From the NCBI RefSeq assembly GCF_035594125.1, contig NC_087190.1, positions 9,134,104-9,198,103 of the forward strand: DNA of 64,000 bases, in the 5' to 3' direction. Below the pieces are notes generated by a model. It had not been told where the DNA came from. It did not search any database and worked only from the letters and a program-made list of their open reading frames with translations. The DNA comes from Scylla paramamosain (Eukaryota; Arthropoda; Malacostraca; Decapoda; Portunidae). Positions 23,013 through 34,130 of the stretch are shown here, piece by piece (the first letter of the stretch is position 1; the number at the start of each line of letters is the position of its first letter). Both the position numbers and the translations under genes were made by a program.

Positions 23013-23700
23013 CATGAGAACGTAAGAACATAAGAAATGAGGGAAGTTGCAAGAAGCCACCAGGCTTACACGTGGCAGTTCCTGTGTGAAATATACTTAC
23101 TTGTTTCCACCTATCATCCCCATCCATAAATCCGTCTAATCTTCTCTTAAAGCTCCTTGATCTCTTAGCACTAACAACTTGATTACTTAGTCCGTTCCAT
23201 TCATCTACCACTCTATTTGAGAACCAATTTCTTCTTATCTCTTTCTTAAACCTAATTTTTTCCAAGTTTGAACCCGTTATTTCTTGTTCTGTCCTGGTTG
23301 CTGATCGTAAGAATTTTGCTTACGTCCCCTTGTTATAACCTTTATATCACTTAAAGACTTCTATCAGGTCACCTCTTAGCCTACGTCTCTCTATAGAATG
23401 TGAATTTAACAGCTTCAATCTCGCGGATGTGGGGACCAGAACTGCACAACGTAGTCTAAATGAGGTCTGACTTGCGCCAAATATAACTTTAATGTTACTT
23501 TAGGCCTTCTACTTTTAACACTCCTAAAAATAAATCCTAATAACCTATTTGCCCTGTTTCTGGCCTCTATGCATTGCTTTCTTAGTTGCTGAGAACCCTG
23601 TGTCAGATTTGAAGTAGCACACAGTTTTTCGAACTCATAGCCCATAGGTGCTCTTGGTTAGTGTAGCTGGCAATGCTAGAACTTAATGGATCTATTCTTG
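23013..23700 (-). mobile_element. CR1-like LINE 3' end
   Basis: 5'-truncated LINE. RT C-terminus at 23645-23415 reads EARNRANRLLGFIFRSVKSR and LAQVRPHLDYVVQFWSPH. The tail of the ORF at 23265-23080 reads NWFSNRVVDEWNGLSNQVV and FKRRLDGFMDGDDRW. The minus-strand 3' end is TTCTTATG TTCTTACG TTCTCATG (23036-23013), the 8-bp terminal repeat typical of CR1 elements. It interrupts the hAT-2 transposase. Confidence 0.85.
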
Positions 23701-23709
23701 AGGTAGGTA

Positions 23710-24128
23710 TCATCACTCTCCGATTTGTTGCAGTAAAGAGAAATGCGAGGTCTGACAAGCTTTGTTGGGTCCACACTTTCATCTTGAAAGATTTTCACTT
23801 TTTTTTAATCCTGCTGAATTAGGAGCAGAAAGAGCATATAGAGTTTGTTGATGCGATCAGTGTACATACTGTACAACATTTCTACAGTAAAGCACTTTTC
23901 ATCTGACCTTGCTATGTTGAAGTGCATTGTAAGTTCATTCCACTGACATATAATATGGGTTACTGCAGGCTCCAGTGATATCCACCTAGAGTCACGAACT
24001 CTAGTATCTGCAGCGGTTTTGAACCATCATTGAGAGTTTCATACAGTTTTGTAGATAAATTGTCTCTTACAGGATGGGCAAAAACCATCTGTAAGTCTCA
24101 CGCACGAAGAACCCATAATTTCTTGGTA
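23710..24128 (-). pseudogene. hAT-2 transposase, middle part (left of pogo insertion)
   Basis: Minus-strand text reads PRNYGFFVRETYRWF at the insertion edge, then SRWISLEPAVTHIICQWNEL, LYSMYTDRINKLYMLFLLLI and DPTKLVRPRISLYCNK. These are typical hAT blocks just after the CH motif. Stops and one frameshift are present. Confidence 0.8.
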
Positions 24129-25363
24129 CCGTCATTTAAGGGAAAAGTGGCCAAAAAATGCTTAATTTCTATAATTACGGGCTAATAAAATAGAAATGAA
24201 AGACTTTTTATTAACAATACTTCCAGCACAAAATACAGGGTTTTCCCCAATTTAAGGTCATATACCTGAGTACAAAAATTTTTAAAAATATAGGTAGGCT
24301 GTCTGCATACAAAAGACTTTCATATGTAAAAAATGTGTTGGGGTATGGGATGGCCATTGATAAATAGGGCAAAGGTGGCCAATACTTAACGCACACACAA
24401 TCCATGAATATGTTTTCTATCATGATCCTGCCTTTATAGGTCCCTGCCAGAGTCAATTTTCTAATGATCGGGTCTTTAGACACTTCTGTGAGGTCATCAG
24501 TGTTAGGTTTTTTGAAGCACAATTGGTTAAAAACTTCGTGTTTAGCACTTTCGACCCTTCTGAAGAAGTCCACTGTAACAGTGGACTCCTCTACTTCTTT
24601 CACCCGGCCAACAAAGTGATGAGGCACCTTTCCTTCCTTGAACCTTACTAGCACATAACTTGCATGTCAAATCCAATGTTGACCCATCCTCTTGTTCCTC
24701 CTCTTCTACTGTCTCTATCGGTAGTGGCTTTACATCTTTTTGCTCTTGGGATCATCTGTTAAGTTTGTCTCGTCGTAGTTGATTATGTGTGTTGGCAGCA
24801 CACCTGCTAGAGTTCTCTCTAACCGCTCAAAGTACTGCTCGACGTCTTTCTCAGTGACAGCAGCTCGTTTTCTGGATATGTTCTGGCACAGGCGCTGTGA
24901 CAGCAGGTCTTGATGTCTCTTGAGAAAATTTTATGCCCAATCTACTCCTGGCATGTTATTCTTGAATTGGGGGATGTTTATCTGAAAAGATTTTAATAAA
25001 GAATATTGTCCACTTTTGCCCCACATATTTGGCCACTTTTGCCCCGAGGTAGAAAATGTATATCCATCTTTTACACACTTAAAGTAGACCTTTAACATTG
25101 GTTATATACACACCTGATTAACAGTCCGGTAATGGCTCCAAAGTTGATCACTCTAGTAATGCTGAACTATGGGCCTTGGCATCTACAGAGAATCATTCTC
25201 TGAAAAGAACAACCCCTACTTTTTTTTTTTTATAGACAGGATAATAAAACAACCAACTACTATGTGTTTTGTTTAATTCCTCCCTTTATTTTGTTGACAA
25301 AAAAAAAAATGGAATGTAACACAGCTGGTGGCCACTTTTACCCCATATGGCCACTTATGACGG
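24129..25363 (-). mobile_element. pogo/Tigger-like DNA transposon with TA target duplication
   Basis: 1235-bp element. Left end CCGTCATTTAAGGGAAAAGT and right end ...ACTTATGACGG are inverted, with shared AAAAGTGGCC subterminal words. TA occurs at both flanks (24127-24128 and 25364-25365). On the minus strand 24960-24740 reads MPGVDWA, RLCQNISRKRAAVTEKDVEQ and HIINYDETNLTDDPKSKK, typical of pogo-type transposases, with the first catalytic Asp in NYDETNL. 24654-24211 is a 147-residue C-terminal frame (VGRVKEVEESTVTVDFFRR). The rest of the DDE core is deleted, so the copy is non-autonomous. Confidence 0.82.
24211..24654 (-). pseudogene. C-terminal fragment of the pogo-like transposase ORF
   Basis: Starts at an internal Met (MLVRFKEGKVPHHFVGRVKE). 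The VRFK---HHFVGRV-E----V-V-F-RR pattern is seen at the C-terminus of several arthropod pogo-type transposase-derived proteins. It lies downstream of the NYDETNL segment but not in a continuous frame. The last 70 residues run through the non-coding element end and are probably not real protein. Confidence 0.55.
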
Positions 25364-26120
25364 TAGTGATTCTGCAGCAGCATGGGACAAAGCCAGTTGA
25401 ACTAAGTGGCATACATACCGCACCATGATCAAATTTGGAAGTTGCAGATCCTGTTTTAAAAACTGATACACACCATTATTTAAGCTGACATTGACACTTG
25501 CATTATCAAATTCAACACTGAATAAATTTTGAGTGCTCAACTGCACATCACTCAAGAGTTCCTTAATAACGTTCACAATGGACTGTGCTGTTCCATCTTC
25601 CTAGAAAAGTTAATACTATCTTCTGTAATTTCCTACTGAAGTACCTTACAGTAACATCAAGAAGCTTTGTGACAGATTTGTCAGTTTATTCATCTATTAG
25701 GAGGCTGTACTTTTCACCAGAAATATCTTCCTTTAGACTTTTCATGAAGTAGAATGCTAGCTTAAGATTTTTCACAACACTGCTGTCACTGAACATTTGT
25801 TTGCAAACTTCTAAAACATGGTCCACAGTAAGAAATGATGTGTGTTCAGCGATCATCATTGCTATTCGTCCTTCTGCCTTACTGGCCGATCGGCGCTATG
25901 AGTCACTGGCATGAGTGACTGGTATTTTTGTTTGGCTTGAACTGGAGAAAGGTTCTGCAGCACGAACATGTCTTACAGAAGTTGTGTGCTTTCTCAAGTC
26001 ACTAAGTTTTGCTGTGACTTCACATTCGAAGAACATACAAAGAACCTTTGTTTTGTCTTTTCAACATGTTTTAACCACTCTTTAAGCTCTGGAAAAGATT
26101 CCCAGTTTTTTTCTGTATGT
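25355..26120 (-). pseudogene. hAT-2 transposase N-terminal half
   Basis: From 26110 the minus strand reads a BED-like start (EWLKHVEKTKQRFFVCSSNV) and then MKSLKEDISGEKYSLLIDE, with stops between. From 25576 it reads VIKELLSDVQLSTQNLFSVE, FDNASVNVSLNNGVYQFLK and YVCHLVQLALSHAAAESLP. FDNASVN holds the DN motif and YVCHLVQLA the CH motif. The text then continues across the pogo insertion into PRNYGFFVRETYRWF. Confidence 0.8.
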
Positions 26121-26796
26121 TTGGCCGTACGATGGTGGCATTGTGATCACAAATTAATGTGGGGAATGAAGGCACCGAGTGACCGAGGGACAGGAAGAAC
26201 CGAACAACTAAAAGTGAGGCCTGAGTGACGACTGAGGCAGCTGAGTGAGACAGCGGCCGCGGCGTCGATCAGACTCGACCGTGAGCTGAACGCGTCACAG
26301 ACTAGTTACAAGCCAAGGGAAGCGCCACCGAGCCTGACCAATCGAGGGAATACATGTACGATACACGAGTCACGACGTCCGCTGGGATTCCCGAGATGGG
26401 GTTGCGGAAGGGGATATGAGACGTTTCATGAAGAGATACGTTAAATCATGAAAATGCCTATAATATTTTCCTATCAAGTTAGAGGCATTGACAATGACGT
26501 GTCCCAAGTTAAGTACTATAACTATCCGCCATCAAACATCTGTAATGTAGTCCCATAATTGCGAACAAATTGTGTAACTTAATGTTGTAATCTGTCACTC
26601 GAGTCACTCTTCATTCTCTATAGGGAAGGGAGGAGGGGAAGGAGGAAGGGAAGGGGTTTGGTCACTTAATGATGAACTACAGGGGGATAGCGGAAGAATG
26701 ATAGTGGATGTAGGCGATTAAGGGGGAAGAGAAGCGATGAATCAATAGTTCCTGCTGGTCTTGCCTTGGGGATAAGGATTCAGGATTTGAAGAGTG

Positions 26797-27025
26797 TGAG
26801 GGGCCAGGCGTGGGGGTTGATGAGTGAGGAGGGTTTGAGGGGGCAGACGTGGGGGTTGATGGATGAGGAAGGTGTGAGGGGCTAGGCGTGGGGTTTGATG
26901 GGTGAGGAGGGCGTAAAGGGCCAAGGGTAGGAGTTGAACAGTGGGGAGGGTGTGAGAGGCCAGGCGCAGAGGATGATGGATGAGGAGGGTGTGAGTGGTC
27001 AGGCGCAGATGGATGAGGAGTATCT
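26797..27025. repeat. 39-bp minisatellite, about six units
   Basis: Units begin near 26801, 26840, 26879, 26918, 26957 and 26996. Each is GGGCCAGGCGTGGGGGTTGA-like followed by TGGATGAGGAGGGTGTGA. On the minus strand it encodes a 13-residue Pro/Ser/Thr/His repeat of the type HPSTPT-SPS-PP within an open frame 27135-26677. It may be coding or only an open satellite. Confidence 0.85.
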
Positions 27026-27420
27026 ATATTTAGGTGGAAAACCGGTAGATCGTAACTCAGACATCTACTGAGCGTAACAACTAATGAGCTACGATTCAAC
27101 ACTCGTGCCACAGCCAGCCGCCGCGCCGCGTACATGAAGCGGATGCGTCGTAAAATATAGGAACCCGCCTGGCCGCCCCTCTGGACTGGCCGCTCACCTC
27201 ATCGTTCAGGAAAGATACAGGAAGATTGGATACGGCTGTTGACTTATATATAAATCATGAAACGAAATAATTGAATTGCAGTTATACTAGTTCATCTAAC
27301 CTTAAATACTATCCATTTATAGTCTCCAGTAATGCGCTAGAAACTGCACCAAACTTAACAAATATGCAATGAAAATGCCCTATGCGCAAAGTATGATATT
27401 TGTGCGATGTTTCTGATTCA

Positions 27421-27442
27421 AATGCGCTAAATCTAGCGCATT
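27421..27442. repeat. Subterminal palindrome of hAT-2
   Basis: AATGCGCTA, loop AATC, TAGCGCATT: a perfect 9-bp inverted repeat near the right terminus. Such subterminal GCGCTA words often serve as transposase binding sites; that role is inferred. Confidence 0.6.
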
Positions 27443-27472
27443 TCGCGCTAGCTTGGCAACACTGCCTTTCTC

Positions 27473-27739
27473 CCGCTTTTGTGCTAAGCGGAGGGGATAA
27501 AAGAAGGGAAGGGGGGAGGGCGACACACATACGTACCGACACCGACCCACACACTGCTTCCCGCGCGGTCTTTACTTGAATAAAACACTTTACTTATAAA
27601 AATTCTACAGATTAAACCAGGGAGGCTAGATGGATACTGGTTACTTCATTGTCAACGGCACCTCTTCTATTAGATACTGAGTGAGTCTCAAATTAAATGG
27701 ATAAAGTAAAGTAAGGAAAGTGGGGAACACTTAGTTCGG
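27473..27739. other. Spacer, no gene seen
   Basis: Sequence between the hAT-2 target duplication and the 5' end of LINE copy 3; nothing recognised. Confidence 0.4.
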
Positions 27740-28200
27740 CTGTAGACACCTGCCGAAACGATAATTACTCCCAGTGAGGTCTAAAGCACTGTTCAGGGGG
27801 TGCTGTGAACTTATCATTAAACCCAGCTGTGACCTCACTGAACGTTTCCCTTTGTGTCTCACAACGCAAGGGGGCAGTCACAGCCTGCCCTCTAAAGACA
27901 ACTCTCTTCCTCCACACAAAACTACAAGCACCTAATAACACACACACCCTTCACTCAAAATTTTAAAATCATCATGGCGACTCCTACACCAGCCTCGGAG
28001 TCCCCATCTGGGGAGGACACCATAAATGTCCCCAGGTTGGACTGCCTTTCTGTCAACGACCCTAATTTTCTTGACACCCCCCTCAACTTTTTTTTCATTA
28101 ACTTAACTGCAACATTCGCGGTCTAAGATCTAATTTTCAATCTGTAGAACACCACCTCTCCTCTTCTAAACCTCATCTTCTTTTCCTCACTGAAACTCAG

Positions 28201-29289
28201 GTGTCTGAGGCAACTGACAGTAGCCCCTTTTCTGTTCCCTCCTACTTTCTCTTTCCTCATTTTCGATCCAAAGCTGGATACTGCGTTTATGTGCGCAATG
28301 ACTTAACCTGCTCTCGTGCCCACGCTCTTGAATCTTTCGAGTTTTCCACCATCTGGCTACGACTACAGAGTCACTCTCAAACTAAAATTATCTGTGCTGT
28401 ATACCTCTCACCTAACTCCTCTGACTATAAGAAATTCTTTGACTATTTAACTTCCAAAGTGAAACACATTCTGAACCTCTTCCCTTTTGCAGAGATCTCC
28501 ATTTTTGGAGACTTCAATGTTCACCACCAGCTTTGGCTTTCCTCTCCCTTCACTGACCATCCTGGTGAACTAGCCTTCAACTTTGCTATCCTCCATGATC
28601 TAGAGCAATTGGTGCAACACCCTACTCGTATTCCTGACCGTCTTGGAGATACGCCCAACATTCTTGACCTTTTCCTGACCTCTAATCCTTCTGGTTATGC
28701 TGTCACCCTTTCTTCTCCGTTGGGCTCCTCCGATCACAATCTCATATCTTTATCTTGTCCTATCACTCCAATCCCTCCTCAGGATCCCCCTAAGCGAAGG
28801 TGCCTCTGGCGTTTTGCCTCTGCTAGTTGGGGGGACCTGAGGAGGTATTTTGCTGATTTTCCTTGGAATGACTACTGCTTCCGTGTCAGAGACCCGTCTT
28901 TGTGTGCTGAGCGCATAACAGAGGTGATAGTGTCTGGCATGGAAGCGTACATTCCTCACTCTTTTTCTCGTCCTAAACCTTCTAAACCTTGGTTTAACAC
29001 AGCTTGTTCTCGTGCTATACATGATAGAGAGGTGGCCCACAAAAGGTACTTAAGCCTTCCATCACCAGAATCTCATGCACTTTATATTTCTGCCCGGAAC
29101 CATGCCAAGTCTGTTCTCCAACTAGCCAAAAACTCCTTCATTAACAGAAAATGTCAAAACCTTTCAAGATCTAACTCCCCTCGTGAATTCTGGCATCTAG
29201 CCAAAAATATCTCCAATAACTTTGCTTCTTCTTCTTTCCCCTTCTCTACTTCAACCAGATGGCACCACTGCTATCACATCTATTTCTAA
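28201..29289 (+). pseudogene. LINE family A endonuclease domain (copy 3)
   Basis: APE-type endonuclease that would nick target DNA. The frame is read from [18 protein letters not shown]; the first catalytic Glu (LLFLTETQ) lies just upstream at 28170-28200 in the same strand text. Further motifs: [17 protein letters not shown] (GDFN-H), [10 protein letters not shown] and [13 protein letters not shown] (SDH catalytic His). After 29000 come the linker to [22 protein letters not shown] and [15 protein letters not shown]. It ends at a frameshift near 29250. Confidence 0.88.
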
Positions 29290-30478
29290 AGCTGAACTCT
29301 TTGCTCAAACCTTTGCTAAAAACTCTTACCTTGGACGATTCTGGGCTTGTTCCTCCCTCTCCTCCTACTTCATGCCACCTATTAAAATTCTTCGCAATGA
29401 TGTTTTCCATGCCCTCGCTGGCCTAAACCCTCGGAAGGCTTATGGACCTGATGGGGTCCCTCCTATTGTTCTCCGAAACTGTGCCTCCGTGCTTGCACCT
29501 TGCTTAGTCAAACTCTTTCAGCTCTGTCTGTCAACATCTACCTTTCCTTCTTGCTGGAAGTTTGCCTACATTCAACCTGTTCCTAAAAAGGGTGACCGTT
29601 CTAATCCCTCAAACTACCGTCCTATTGCTTTAATTTCCTGCCTATCTAAAGTTTTTGAATCTATCCTCAACAGGAAGATTCTTAAACATCTATCACCTCA
29701 CGACCTTCTATCTGATCGCCAGTATGGGTTCCGTCAAGGCCGCTCTACTGGTGATCTTCTGGCTTTCCTTACTGAGTCTTGGTCATCCTCTTTTAGAGAT
29801 TTTGGTGAAACTTTTGCTGTTGCCTTGGACATATCAAAAGCTTTTGATAGAGTCTGGCACAAAGCTTTGATTTCCAAACTACCCTCCTACGGTTTCTATC
29901 CTTCTCTCTGTAACTTCATCTCAAGTTTCCTTTCTGACCGTTCTATTGCTGCTGGGGTAGACGGTCACTGTTCTTCTCCTAAATCTATTAACAGTGGTGT
30001 TCCTCAGGGTTCTGTCCTGTCGCCCACTCTCTTCTTATTATTCATTAATAATCTTCTAAACCAAACTTCTTATCCTATCCTCTCCTACGCTGATGATACC
30101 ACCCTGCACTTTTCCACGTCTTTTCATAGACGTCCAACCCTTCAGGAGGTAACCATATCACGCAGGGAAGCCACAGAACGCCTGACTTCTGATCTTTCTA
30201 AAATTTCTGATTGGGGCAGAGCAAACTTAGTATTGTTCAGTGCCCCAAAAACTCAATTCCTCCATCTATCAACGCGACACAACCTTCCAGACAACTATCC
30301 CCTCTTCTTCAATGACACTCAACTGTCCCCCTCTTCTACACTGAACATCCTCGGTCTGTCCTTTACTTATAATCTGAACTGGAAACTTCACATCTCATCT
30401 CTAGCTAAAATAGCTTCTATGAAGTTAGGTGTTCTGAGACGTCTCCGCCAGTTTTTCTCACCCCCCCCCAGCTGCTAA
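29222..30478 (+). pseudogene. LINE family A reverse transcriptase (copy 3)
   Basis: 418-residue frame with the full set of RT motifs: LNPRKAYGPDGVPPIVLRN, NYRPIALISCLSKVFESIL, QYGFRQGRSTGDLLAFL, ALDISKAFDRVWHKALISK, SGVPQGSVLSPTLFLLF, LSYADDTTLHF and [15 protein letters not shown]. The catalytic triad (Asp of LDISKAF, DD of YADD) is intact. An 8-C run near 30465 breaks the frame before the thumb (GLIRPCMEYTSHVWG). This is the longest uninterrupted RT in the window. Confidence 0.92.
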
Positions 30479-30507
30479 CTCTGTACAAGGGCCTTATCCG
30501 TCCATGT

Positions 30508-30930
30508 ATGGAGTATACTTCACATGTCTGGGGGGGTTCCACTCATACTGCTCTTCTAGACAGGGTGGAATCAAAAGCTTTTCGTCTCATCAACTCCTCT
30601 CCTCTAACTGACTGTCTTCAGCCTCTCTCTCACCGCCACAATGTTGTATATCTAGCTGTCTTCTGCCGCTATTTTCATTCTAACTGCTCTTCCGATCTTG
30701 CTAACTGCATGCCTCCCCTCCTTCCGCGGCTTCGCTGCACAAGACTTTCTTCTTTCTCTCACCCCTATTCTGTCCATCTCTCTGACGCAAGAGTTAACCA
30801 GTATTCTCAATCATTCATCCCTTTCTCTGGTAAACTCTGGAACTCCCTGCCTGCTTCTGTATTTCCACCTTCCTATGACTTGAATTCCTTCAAGAGGGAG
30901 GTTTCAAGACACTTATCCACCATTTTTTGA
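30508..30930 (+). pseudogene. LINE family A C-terminal domain (copy 3)
   Basis: Continues ORF2 after the frameshift: MEYTSHVWGGSTHTALLDRV, LINSSPLTDCLQPLSHR, VNQYSQSFIPFSGKLWNSLP, ending REVSRHLST. The last part (PFSGKLWNSLP) is the common ORF2 end of this LINE family. Stop at 30928-30930. Confidence 0.88.
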
Positions 30931-31032
30931 CCACTGCTTTGACCTTTTTATAGGACTGGCATTTCAGTGGACATATTTTTTATTAGATTTTTGTTGCCCT
31001 TGGCCAGTGCCCTTCCTACATAAAAAAAAAAA

Positions 31033-33600
31033 TTAACCTGCTCTCATGCCCACGCTCTTGAATCTTCCGAGATTCCCACCATTTGGCTAGTACTACAGTG
31101 TCATTCTCAGACTAAATTTATCTGTGTTATATACCTCTCACCTAACTCCGCTGAGTATAAGAAATTTTTGGGCTACTTAACTTCCAAAGTGAATTACATT
31201 TTGACTCTCACAACCAGGTTTGACTTTCTTCTCCCTTCACTGATCATCATGGTGAACTAACCTTTAACTTTGCTAATTTCAACGGTTTAGAGTAACTTGT
31301 GCAACACCTGTGTAATATTCTTGACTGTCTTAGAGATACGCCCAATATTCTTGACTTTTTCCTAACTTCTAATCCTTTTGTTTATCCTGTTACCCTGTCT
31401 TTTCCGTTGTGCTCCTCCGATCACAATCACATATTTATATATTGTCTTATCGCTCCAACCCTCCTTAGGCTCCCGCAAAGCGGAGGTGCTTCTGGCGTTT
31501 TTCCTCTGCCAATTGGGGATACTGAGAAGGTATTATGATGATTTTCCTTGAAATGATTGCTGCTTTCGTGTCAGTGACCAGTCTCTGCGTGCTGAGCACA
31601 TAACAGAAGTGATAGTGTCTGCCATGGATGTGTACATTCTTCACTCTTTCTCTTGACCTAAACCCTCGTAACAGTGGTTTAATACTGACTGATCTCGTGC
31701 TAAGCATTATAAAGGGATGGCCCACAAAAGGTGAATTAATATGTGCTTTATATTTCTGCACGGAATTATCCCTAGTCTGTTCTCCAACTAGCCAAAAACT
31801 CCTTTAATATAACGTGTCAAAATCTTTCAAGATCTAACTCCCCTTTTGACTTTTGGCACCTAGCCAAAAAAAAAAAAAAACATGTCCAATAACTTTGCTT
31901 CTTCATCTTTCCCTCCTTTATTTCCATATGATATCACAACTGCTATATCATACATTTCCAAACCTAAACTTTTCATTCAGCTAAGATCTCTACACTCAAT
32001 GATTCAGGACTTGCTCTTCCTTCTCCTCCACCCTCTGACTACTTCTTGCTATCCATTAAGATTCTTCACAATGATGTTTTCCATGGCCTCGCTGGCCTAA
32101 ACCCTCCGAAAGCTTAACGACCTCATGGGGTCCCTCCTATTGCTCTCCAAATCAGTGCCTCCGTGCTTACAACTTGCTTAGTCAAACTCTTTCAACTCTA
32201 CCTTCCTAGAAGTTTGCCTAAAATCAACCTGTTTGTAAAAAGGGTGACCGTTCTAGTCTGTCAAACTACCGTCTTATTGCTTTAATTTTCTGCCTATCTA
32301 AATTTTTGAATTTTTCTTCAATAGGAAGATTCTTAAACATTTATCACTTCACAACCTTCTACTTGATCGTCAATACGAGTTCCGTGAAGGCTACTACTAC
32401 TGATATTCTTTTTTTTTTTTTTTTTTTTATTGAGCCTTGGTCATTCTCTTTTAGAGATTTTCTTGAAAAATTTTGCTGTTGTCTTAGAAATAGCAAAAGC
32501 TTTTGATAGAGCTTGCCACAAAGCTTTGATTTCCAAACTACCCTCCTACAACATCTATCCATTCCTTTCTGACCGTTCTATTGCTGTTGTGGTACATTGT
32601 CCCTGTTCTTCTTCTACATCTATTAAGTAGTGTTCCTCAGGATTCTGTCTCTCACTCATCCTCTTATTGTTATTCATCAATGATCTTCTAAACTTCTAAA
32701 CTTCTTTTCTTACCCAGTCCTATGGTGATGCACCATGCTGATGCAATCCTAAACAGTGCACCCTAAACTTTTTCACGTCTTTTCGTAGACGTCCAACCCT
32801 TCTGGAAGTAAATAATTTATGCAGGGAAGAGAACGCCTGACTGATGATCACTCTAAAATTTATGATTGGGGCAAGACAAACTTATCGTTCAATGCCTCAA
32901 AAACCCAATCCTTCCATTTATCAACTCAACACAACCTTTCAGACAACTATCATATCTTCAGTGACAATCAACTTTCTCCCTCTTCTACGCTGTCTCTTGG
33001 TCTGTCCTTTGATTATAATTTAAACTGGAAACTTAACATCTAATCTCTAGCTAAAACTGCTTCTATGAAGCTGGGTGTTCCGAGTCGTCTCCATCAGTTT
33101 TTTTTTTTTTTTCTTCTTCTTCTTCTTCTTCTCACCCCTATCCATCCATGTATGGAGTATGTTTAACATGTGGGGGAGGGGCGGAGTTCCACTCATACCG
33201 CTCTTTTAGACAGGGTGGAATCAATTTTTTTCGTCTTATCTCTTGTCCTCTAACTGACTGTCTTCAGTCTCTTTCCCATCGCCGCACCTTTGCATGCTTT
33301 GCTACCTTCTACTGCTATTTTCATGCGAACTGTTCTTTTGATTTTACTGCTTTGGACCCTGTTCGGGGACTGGCATCTCAGTGGGCTTTTTATTTTTTAA
33401 TTGGATTTTTGTTGCCCTTGATCAGTGTCCCTTCTGTATAAAAAATAAAATAAAAATGGCTCCCCTGCTCCCACGGCATCATTCCTCAAGACTTTATTCT
33501 TTCTTTTACCCCTATTCTGTCCATCTCTCTAATCATTCGTCATCATTCTCTGGTAAACTGCTTCTGTATTTCTACCTTCATATGATTACCCGCTACGTAG
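31033..33600 (+). mobile_element. LINE family A, copy 4 (old, rearranged)
   Basis: Starts directly behind the poly(A) of copy 3, inside the endonuclease (TTAACCTGCTCTCATGCCC). It is much more decayed than copy 3: dozens of indels, a (T)20 run at 32410-32428 and a TTC repeat near 33115. Its own 3' end appears at 33340-33445 (GGACTGGCATCTCAGTGGG ... CCCTTCTGTATAAAA). A second C-terminal piece (33455-33600) follows out of order. Confidence 0.85.
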
Positions 33601-34130
33601 TCTAGTGCGGGGTTGACTATGGGTTATAAGTCTTTTTGGTCTCTTGCACGCTTTAAACAGACGATTGCAACTCTAGGTTCAACACCCATGAAGTCTGCTA
33701 ATATTTCGGGTCGGGTTCCCTAGTTTACCTCCGATGTACTCAGGGTTACAATCAGTTTTACAGGTCCCATCAGGTCTCCTATAGTCAATTAAACAATGAG
33801 GTCGCCACTCCGCCTCAAGCAGAGCATGGATAAAGGAGTAATAAATGTCTTAACAGACAGTGAACATGCACCACTTGCTGGGAAAAAACGAAAACCACAT
33901 ACTAGGAAATACAGCTACAACAGGTGACAAATACATATAATGATTGTAATATTCTATGAGCTTCCACCATCACAGAAACAGCAAACAAAATCCATCCACG
34001 CTCATAGAATATTACATCTCCTACCATCAAGCAACACCATTTACGATTTCTCGGCCACCAAGGACCAGCTGGGTATAGAGACGAAGCAGACGCCACTGCA
34101 CAGCACAGACACGGTTATTCTCTAGGTCCA
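33600..34130 (-). mobile_element. Gypsy LTR, copy D
   Basis: Minus-strand LTR related to copy A. The complement of 33610-33690 matches 14310-14380 (GTGCAAGAGACCAAAAAGAC.TTATAACCCATAG), and the complement of 33895-34015 matches the stem-loop region and the TAGCTGT...CCTAG block. The end near 33600 is cut by LINE copy 4. The upstream boundary is unclear. Confidence 0.65.
33946..34015 (-). promoter_or_regulatory. LTR stem-loop, copy D
   Basis: Perfect 16-bp arms GTAATATTCTATGAGC (33946-33961) and GCTCATAGAATATTAC (34000-34015) with a 38-nt loop. The arm tips differ from copies A/B (GAGC/GCTC in place of GGA/TCC) yet still pair. Confidence 0.8.

Larger units (their letters stand above)
22063..27472 (-). 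mobile_element. Complete hAT transposon (hAT-2) with nested insertions
   Basis: Bounded by CAGTGTTCCCAA (22071-22082) and TTGGCAACACTG (27453-27464), inverted repeats matching at 11 of 12 bases. It is flanked by CCTCTCTC (22063-22070) and CCTTTCTC (27465-27472), an 8-bp target duplication with one mismatch, as expected for hAT. The transposase is on the minus strand in pieces from about 26110 to 22430. A pogo-like element (24129-25363) and a CR1-like LINE end (23013 to about 23700) are inserted in it. Subterminal GCGCTAG words occur at both ends. It is inactive through stops. Confidence 0.85.
27740..31032 (+). mobile_element. LINE family A, copy 3 (near full length)
   Basis: Runs from the 5' end (GTAGACACCTGCCGAAACGA) to a poly(A) tail (31022-31032). 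5' UTR is about 230 bp. The ORF starts at ATG 27974 (MATPTPASESPSGEDT). The frame is lost near 28110, recovers for the endonuclease (28201-29289), shifts near 29250 for the RT (to 30478), and shifts again near 30470 in a C run for the C-terminus (30508-30930). Only a few indels separate these frames, so this is one of the younger copies. Confidence 0.92.

Noticed and set aside
27047..27130. Possible tRNA gene in the minus strand
   Set aside because: Some tRNA-like words, but no matching acceptor stem, anticodon stem or B box could be paired.
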